A model generated the notes under the pieces. That model ran no database searches. It worked only from the letters and a program-made list of their open reading frames with translations, and was not told the origin of the DNA. A stretch of DNA of 64,000 nucleotides, taken from NCBI RefSeq assembly GCF_020217425.1, contig NZ_CP084090.1, forward strand, positions 1,240,001 through 1,304,000, in the 5' to 3' direction. Positions 59,752 to 64,000 of the stretch are shown piece by piece. The translations under genes were made by a program, and so were the position numbers. The DNA comes from Halomicrobium urmianum (GTDB taxonomy: Archaea > Halobacteriota > Halobacteria > Halobacteriales > Haloarculaceae). Positions within the stretch are counted from its first letter, which is position 1. Each line of letters opens with the position of its first letter.

Positions 59752-59771
59752 CCCACCCCTTTAGGGATGGG
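59752..59771 (+). repeat. IS200/IS605 right-end-like hairpin
   Basis: CCCACCCC-ttta-GGGATGGG (one mismatch), preceded by GGAAGC and followed by GAGGAAGC. This AAGCC-hairpin-AGGA layout recalls the right ends of haloarchaeal tnpB (IS1341-type) elements. No complete tnpB lies to its left. Confidence 0.45.
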
Positions 59772-59815
59772 AGGAAGCACATAAACTTGAAGCGACTTCG
59801 TGTCATATAATTTAA

Positions 59816-60022
59816 TATGTCCCGCAGGCGCAGAAGCCGTCGGTGGGACGGGCTGTCCGTCAGCCAGCCCCGAAGTCGGGAATAATGAACGCACCACTCC
59901 GATTCCCACCCGAAAGCCACCTGAGAAAGCCCCTTCTTAGAAAGGACGGAGCGTGGGGCTTTCGTGCGGGAGCGCGAAGTGTGGGAGTCCACCGACAAGC
60001 CCACGAGTGTACTCGTGGGTAG
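59816..60022 (+). pseudogene. Possible tnpB 3' remnant with omegaRNA-like folding
   Basis: An open frame of 68 codons without a proper start (internal ATG at 59885) ends ESHLRKPLLRKDGAWGF … VHRQAHECTRG. It resembles the disordered tails of haloarchaeal TnpB proteins, but I cannot align it here. The last codons and the TAG stop are formed by the hairpin CCCACGAGT-gt-ACTCGTGGG (60000-60019). GAAAGCCCC (59925-59933) pairs with GGGGCTTTC (59955-59963), and GTCGGTGG (59839-59846) with CCACCGAC (59989-59996). TnpB guide RNAs are made from exactly this region of intact elements. Confidence 0.4.
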
Positions 60023-60075
60023 CTGGCAGGCGGAGACTGGTACTCTTTTTGCCCCTGCCGGTCGGAGAAGGCCAC

Positions 60076-60726
60076 ATGACGAGCAAACAGGAGACCTACG
60101 AGCGCATCGTCGAGAGCGGCGTCACCGCAGTCCTCCGGGGCATCGACGAGGACGACATCGTGCCCGTCGCGAAGGCCATCCACGAGGGCGGCGTCACCGC
60201 ACTGGAGGTCACCGCAGACGGCAAGCGCGCGAGCGAGAAGATCGCGGCCATCGACCGCGAACTGGCGGACACCGACGCCGTCGTCGGCGCGGGCACGGTC
60301 ATGGACGCCGCGGCCGCCCGCAACGTCGTCGAGGCCGGCGCGCAGTTCGTCCTGGCGCCGAACCTCAACGAGGACGTGATCGAGGTGTGCAACCGCGCGG
60401 GCGTCGTCTGCGTCCCGGGCGTCATGACACCGACGGAGGCCGACCGCGCGATGGCCGCCGGCGCGGACATGCTGAAGATGTTCCCCGCGTCGACGGTCGG
60501 CCCGGGCCACATCGGCGCGATCCAGGGCCCGCTGGGCGACGTGCCGATCATGCCCACCGGCGGCGTCTCGACCGACAACGTCGCCGACTACTTCGATGCC
60601 GGTGCCGTCGCAGTGGGCGCGGGCTCCGCGCTCGTGGACTACGACGCGATCGAGCAGGAGGACTGGGACGGCGTCCGCGAGTCCGCCGCGGAGTTCGTCG
60701 CGGCCGTCGAGGCGGCGCGCGAGTAG
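60076..60726 (+). CDS. KDPG/KHG aldolase (2-dehydro-3-deoxy-phosphogluconate aldolase)
   Basis: 216 aa. AVLRGIDEDDIVPVAKAIHE, GGVTALEVTADGK, VGAGTVMDAAAARNVVEAGA, FVLAPNLNEDVI, LKMFPASTVGPGHIGAIQGP (Schiff-base Lys) and MPTGGVSTDN are the Eda family motifs; the first Glu-type motif is E-V-T in place of E-V-T/P. It cleaves KDPG to pyruvate and glyceraldehyde 3-phosphate in the semi-phosphorylative Entner-Doudoroff route used by haloarchaea. No KDG kinase or gluconate dehydratase gene is adjacent, except that the enolase-superfamily gene at position 1 could be a sugar-acid dehydratase. Confidence 0.93.
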   Translation: MTSKQETYERIVESGVTAVLRGIDEDDIVPVAKAIHEGGVTALEVTADGKRASEKIAAIDRELADTDAVVGAGTVMDAAAARNVVEAGAQFVLAPNLNEDVIEVCNRAGVVCVPGVMTPTEADRAMAAGADMLKMFPASTVGPGHIGAIQGPLGDVPIMPTGGVSTDNVADYFDAGAVAVGAGSALVDYDAIEQEDWDGVRESAAEFVAAVEAARE

Positions 60727-60807
60727 CTCACGCCGCCGCTGTATCGTCGGACGGGCGCTCGACGCACGGAGACACCGGGAGCCGCCACGGACCGGCGGGC
60801 GACGGCG

Positions 60808-61148
60808 TCACTCCCCAGCCAGCGCCGCGTTCGCGGCCGCGATAGCCTCTTCACACGTCGCCGAGGCCGGCTCGACGAGGTCACGGCGGAACTCCGCTCC
60901 GAGTACCCCTGCCGGAGACAGAGCCGTCGCTCGTCGGCCCAGTATTCGACGTGCTCGCCGGAGTCGCCCTGCCGCTCGAGGAACCCGGTCGCTGCGGCCA
61001 CCGGTGCCGGGCACGCGGTCGGGGCCGTCGACTCGGAGACGGCGATCAGGTCCAACGCCGCGTCCCGGAGCTGGTAGTCGGCGAGCGTGTCGAGCACCGC
61101 CACCGGCAGCAGGTAGCGACCGCGCTGGTCCACGTCCACCTCCCGCAC
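60808..61148 (-). pseudogene. Truncated and frameshifted gene of unknown family
   Basis: From a GTG at 61148 the frame reads GRYLLPVAVLDTLADYQLRD to HVEYWADERRLCLRQG with normal haloarchaeal codon bias. Near 60906-60909 (GGGG on the minus strand) it needs a one- or two-base shift to continue as VLGAEFRRDLVEPASATCEE and end at 60808. The N-terminus is cut at the junction with the plus-strand fragment. I do not recognise the family. Confidence 0.5.
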
Positions 61149-61253
61149 CTCGCCGGCGCCGACCTAGTCGACTACGACCGGCAGGCACGGACGGTTCGAC
61201 TCACCGAGGCCGCGGAGCGACTGGAATCGATGGTGGCGCCGCTGCTGGCGTAG
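61125..61253 (+). pseudogene. C-terminal fragment of a haloarchaeal winged-helix protein (DUF7344-like)
   Basis: The last 42 codons read ALVHVHLPHLAGADLVDYDR, then QARTVRLTEAAERLESMVAP. The HVHLPxLxxAxLVDYD pattern is the recognition helix and wing of the haloarchaeal DUF7344 HTH family as I know it. The first half of the domain (start, helices 1-2) is missing, replaced by the antisense of the minus-strand remnant. Confidence 0.5.
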
Positions 61254-61386
61254 GGGCCGCCGCCGTCCGGAGTTGGTGACGTCGTCGACCGTCACGAAAG
61301 CGACCGAGCGGGTTCAATGCCCCGCCTCCTGGGGGTTCAGTTCGGTCCCGTAGTGCTCGGCGTGGTCGGTGTACTGCCCCCGACGA

Positions 61387-62679
<1,293 letters not shown>

Positions 62680-62688
62680 GTAGCCCCC

Positions 62689-63147
62689 TTACTCGTCGCC
62701 CTGCTCTTCCTGCTGCATCATCTGCTGCATCTGCTGCTGCTGCATCTGCTGGGCCTGCTGCTCCAGCTGCTCCTTCTCGGACTCCAGCTCCGCGATCTGG
62801 GACTGGAGCTCCTCGATCCGGTCGTCGATGGTGTCCTTCTTGGTCTCGAGGCTGTCGACGGCGCCGTCCTGGTCGCGCTCGGCGGAGTAGCCGCCGCCCA
62901 GCGAGACGACGATCTCGTCGATGTCGGCGATCTCGGCGCGGGCGTAGGCGTCGCCGCCCAGCGGCACCTGCACCGTCGCGCCGGACTCGAGGGTGTCGAT
63001 GGCCTCGATGGCCTCGTCGATGTCGGTCTGCTCCTCGCGGAGTCCCTCGATCTCCTCCTCGACGGCCTCCTGCTCCTGCTCGATCTGCTCGATCTCCTGT
63101 GCGACCTGCTGCATCTGGCCGCCACCGCCGCCACCACCGAGGCTCAT
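62689..63147 (-). CDS. pfdA: Prefoldin subunit alpha
   Basis: 152 aa. Two long coiled-coil helices (residues ~12-55 and ~95-145) flank a beta hairpin region with VQVPLGGDAYARAEIADIDE and VVSLGGGYSAE. The glycine-rich start (MSLGGGGGGGQMQQVAQEIE) and Gln/Met-rich end are typical of haloarchaeal forms. It joins beta subunits in a hexameric chaperone delivering unfolded proteins to the thermosome. The ATG overlaps the upstream L18Ae stop as ATGA. Confidence 0.95.
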   Translation of the reverse strand: MSLGGGGGGGQMQQVAQEIEQIEQEQEAVEEEIEGLREEQTDIDEAIEAIDTLESGATVQVPLGGDAYARAEIADIDEIVVSLGGGYSAERDQDGAVDSLETKKDTIDDRIEELQSQIAELESEKEQLEQQAQQMQQQQMQQMMQQEEQGDE

Positions 63148-63317
63148 GCTGCCACCTCCTCGACCTCGATCTGCGTGCGCTTGAGGTTGTGCCGGGAGCC
63201 GAACTCGGCGTAGGCGCGCTCCTCGGCCACGTCCTCGTTCGGTGCCTCGATGCCGGTCTCGAATGCCTGCCAGCCCTCTCGAGCCTTGAACGAACCCGTC
63301 ACAGTATACTCGGTCAT
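63144..63317 (-). CDS. 50S ribosomal protein L18Ae (LX)
   Basis: 57 aa: MTEYTVTGSFKAREGWQAFE, then TGIEAPNEDVAEERAYAEFG and SRHNLKRTQIEVEEVAA. This is the archaeal L18Ae/LX protein, about half the length of the eukaryotic homologue. Its stop overlaps pfdA by ATGA. A minus-strand AGATACTT box ~28 bp upstream suggests it starts its own leaderless transcript rather than relying on aif6, which is 353 bp away. Confidence 0.95.
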   Translation of the reverse strand: MTEYTVTGSFKAREGWQAFETGIEAPNEDVAEERAYAEFGSRHNLKRTQIEVEEVAA

Positions 63318-63670
63318 GTGTTCCCGTGCGTCTGGGGCAGGGAAGTATCTTCCGTCTCCCGGTCTCCCGCCCGCTCGCCCGCTTCGCGGCGATAGCGCGA
63401 TTGACAGCGCCGATCAGCGCTCTGTCTGGTCGTCTCGTGCACTGTGCCCGCCGTAGTGATTTCTCTGCGTCGGGTGGCGAGAGCAACGGCGAGGACAGCC
63501 GTGCACGTGGGTCGGTGATGGGAACGGACGGAGTCGGGAGCGGGCGGCCGGTTCGAGGGCCGCGGGGAGACTGTCTCCGACGAGCACGGCACCGACGACG
63601 ACAGCGGTATGAGAGAGACTACGCGGATCTGGTCGATCCGCTCGAGCGGGTCCGGAAAGCGACCGCCGGG
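63318..63670. other. 353-bp gap between aif6 and rpl18a, no supported gene
   Basis: The right ~300 bp show no recognised gene on either strand. A plus-strand stretch around 63598-63672 translates as RYERDYADLVDPLERVRKAT, which has coding-like composition but no supported start and runs antisense into aif6. The left ~40 bp hold the rpl18a promoter. Confidence 0.45.
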
Positions 63671-64000
63671 TCAATCGATGTAGCCCAGCGCGTCCTCGAT
63701 GCGGCCCAGTTCCGGTCCGGTCGTGTCCCGGCCGACGACGTAACCGCTGTCGTTGGCCAGCAGGCCCGAACCGACGAGCGGCGCGCCGTAGTTGACCGTC
63801 CCGATGTCCGCGGGGACGCCCAGTAGCTCCTCGAGGGCGTCGAGTTCGGGGTCGGTGGCCTTGGGGTGACAGAGCACGCCGCGGTCGGTCGCGACGGCGG
63901 CGGTCCCTACTGTCTCGACGTCGGCCAGCGTCCCGCGCTCGACGGGGACTTCGAGAGCGTCCTCGACGGCCTGGACGGCCTCCCGCGAGAGGTCGGCGTG
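63671..64000 (-). CDS. Translation initiation factor aIF6, N-terminus outside window
   Basis: The last 109 residues are visible, from [20 protein letters not shown] to [12 protein letters not shown]. The repeats [40 protein letters not shown] and [17 protein letters not shown] are blades of the five-fold aIF6/eIF6 propeller. It binds the 50S subunit and prevents joining with 30S until release. Placement ahead of L18Ae, prefoldin alpha and FtsY is the usual haloarchaeal order. Confidence 0.95.
   Translation of the reverse strand, partial: HADLSREAVQAVEDALEVPVERGTLADVETVGTAAVATDRGVLCHPKATDPELDALEELLGVPADIGTVNYGAPLVGSGLLANDSGYVVGRDTTGPELGRIEDALGYID

Larger units (their letters stand above)
59680..60075. 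other. 396-bp gap carrying IS200/IS605-type remains
   Basis: Holds a hairpin at 59752-59771 flanked by GGAAGC, an AT-rich box at 59804-59818, the open frame at 59816-60022 and a terminal hairpin at 60000-60019. The final 45 bp contain a tactctttt box ~30 bp before the KDPG aldolase ATG. Confidence 0.5.
60727..61386. other. 660-bp decayed region between eda and ftsY
   Basis: It contains two truncated, oppositely oriented gene remains (60808-61148 minus, 61125-61253 plus). A short minus-strand tail reading GQYTDHAEHYGTELNPQEAG ends at 61314 and looks like the end of another lost gene. No intact gene is present. Confidence 0.55.

Noticed and set aside
59740-60030. Structured region considered as RNase P RNA or 7S (SRP) RNA.
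   Set aside because: The conserved cores of those RNAs (for example GAGGAAAGUC or the SRP helix 8 motif) are not present; IS200/IS605-type ends explain the hairpins better.

Overview
This 64 kb window is chromosomal DNA from a halophilic archaeon (class Halobacteria). The DNA is very GC-rich, the predicted proteins are strongly acidic, and the gene set is haloarchaeal: HalX and HalOD1 signalling domains, a bacterio-opsin-activator-type HTH protein, archaeal type IV pilin, HMG-CoA reductase for isoprenoid lipids, NurA, aIF6, L18Ae, prefoldin alpha and FtsY. Many starts appear leaderless, with a TATA-like element about 26 bp before the start codon. I would not name a genus. No rRNA, tRNA or CRISPR array was seen.

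Layout. 1-6.5 kb: a partial enolase-superfamily gene, a pilin, small regulators and a MrfA/DUF1998 helicase. 6.6-10.5 kb: 5-formyl-THF cyclo-ligase, a broken RelE toxin gene, and two flavin disulfide oxidoreductases. 10.6-16 kb: an RND exporter operon with an extracellular CARDB/COG1361-type protein and a divergent TetR repressor that has matching operators. 16-24 kb: signalling and stress genes (PAS membrane protein, HalX regulator, NAD kinase, KaiC-like ATPase, Lrp, acetyltransferase, universal stress proteins, manganese catalase). 24-32 kb: HerA-like ATPase, nuclease/phosphatase, NurA, phosphoglycerate mutase, KptA. 32-36 kb: nadA-nadB-nadC. 36.5-45.9 kb: hmgA, icd, asparaginase, map, HIT, CDF transporter. 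46-49.4 kb: a CARDB protein with a MacB-like ABC exporter. 49.5-59.7 kb: MtaB-type tRNA methylthiotransferase, SDR-deoC, DUF63, phosphatase, nucleoside phosphorylase, HPP-Usp fusion, potassium channel, AAC(3)-like acetyltransferase. 59.7-61.3 kb: an IS200/IS605-type scrap, KDPG aldolase and a graveyard of truncated genes. 61.4-64 kb: the aIF6/L18Ae/prefoldin/FtsY translation and secretion cluster.

The most interesting structure is not a gene. Two families of short hairpins are scattered through intergenic DNA and also sit in frame inside at least four genes (nadB twice, the HerA-like gene, an endonuclease/phosphatase gene, a nucleoside phosphorylase). Type I has a 7-11 bp stem and usually a 3-nt loop. 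Type II has a stem that changes from copy to copy around an 11-nt loop of near-constant sequence (GAnCGnAGnGA or its complement). The stems keep pairing while changing sequence, which points to structured repeats. A second theme is that two unrelated exporters (RND and MacB-like ABC) are each encoded with a signal-peptide, Ig-repeat, C-terminally anchored protein. Each of those genes is preceded by a tiny ORF whose ATG lies about 26 bp from a TATA box and which overlaps the next gene by ATGA.

Functional calls rest on motif recognition by eye. DUF numbers for small haloarchaeal proteins are from memory and are flagged where I am less sure.
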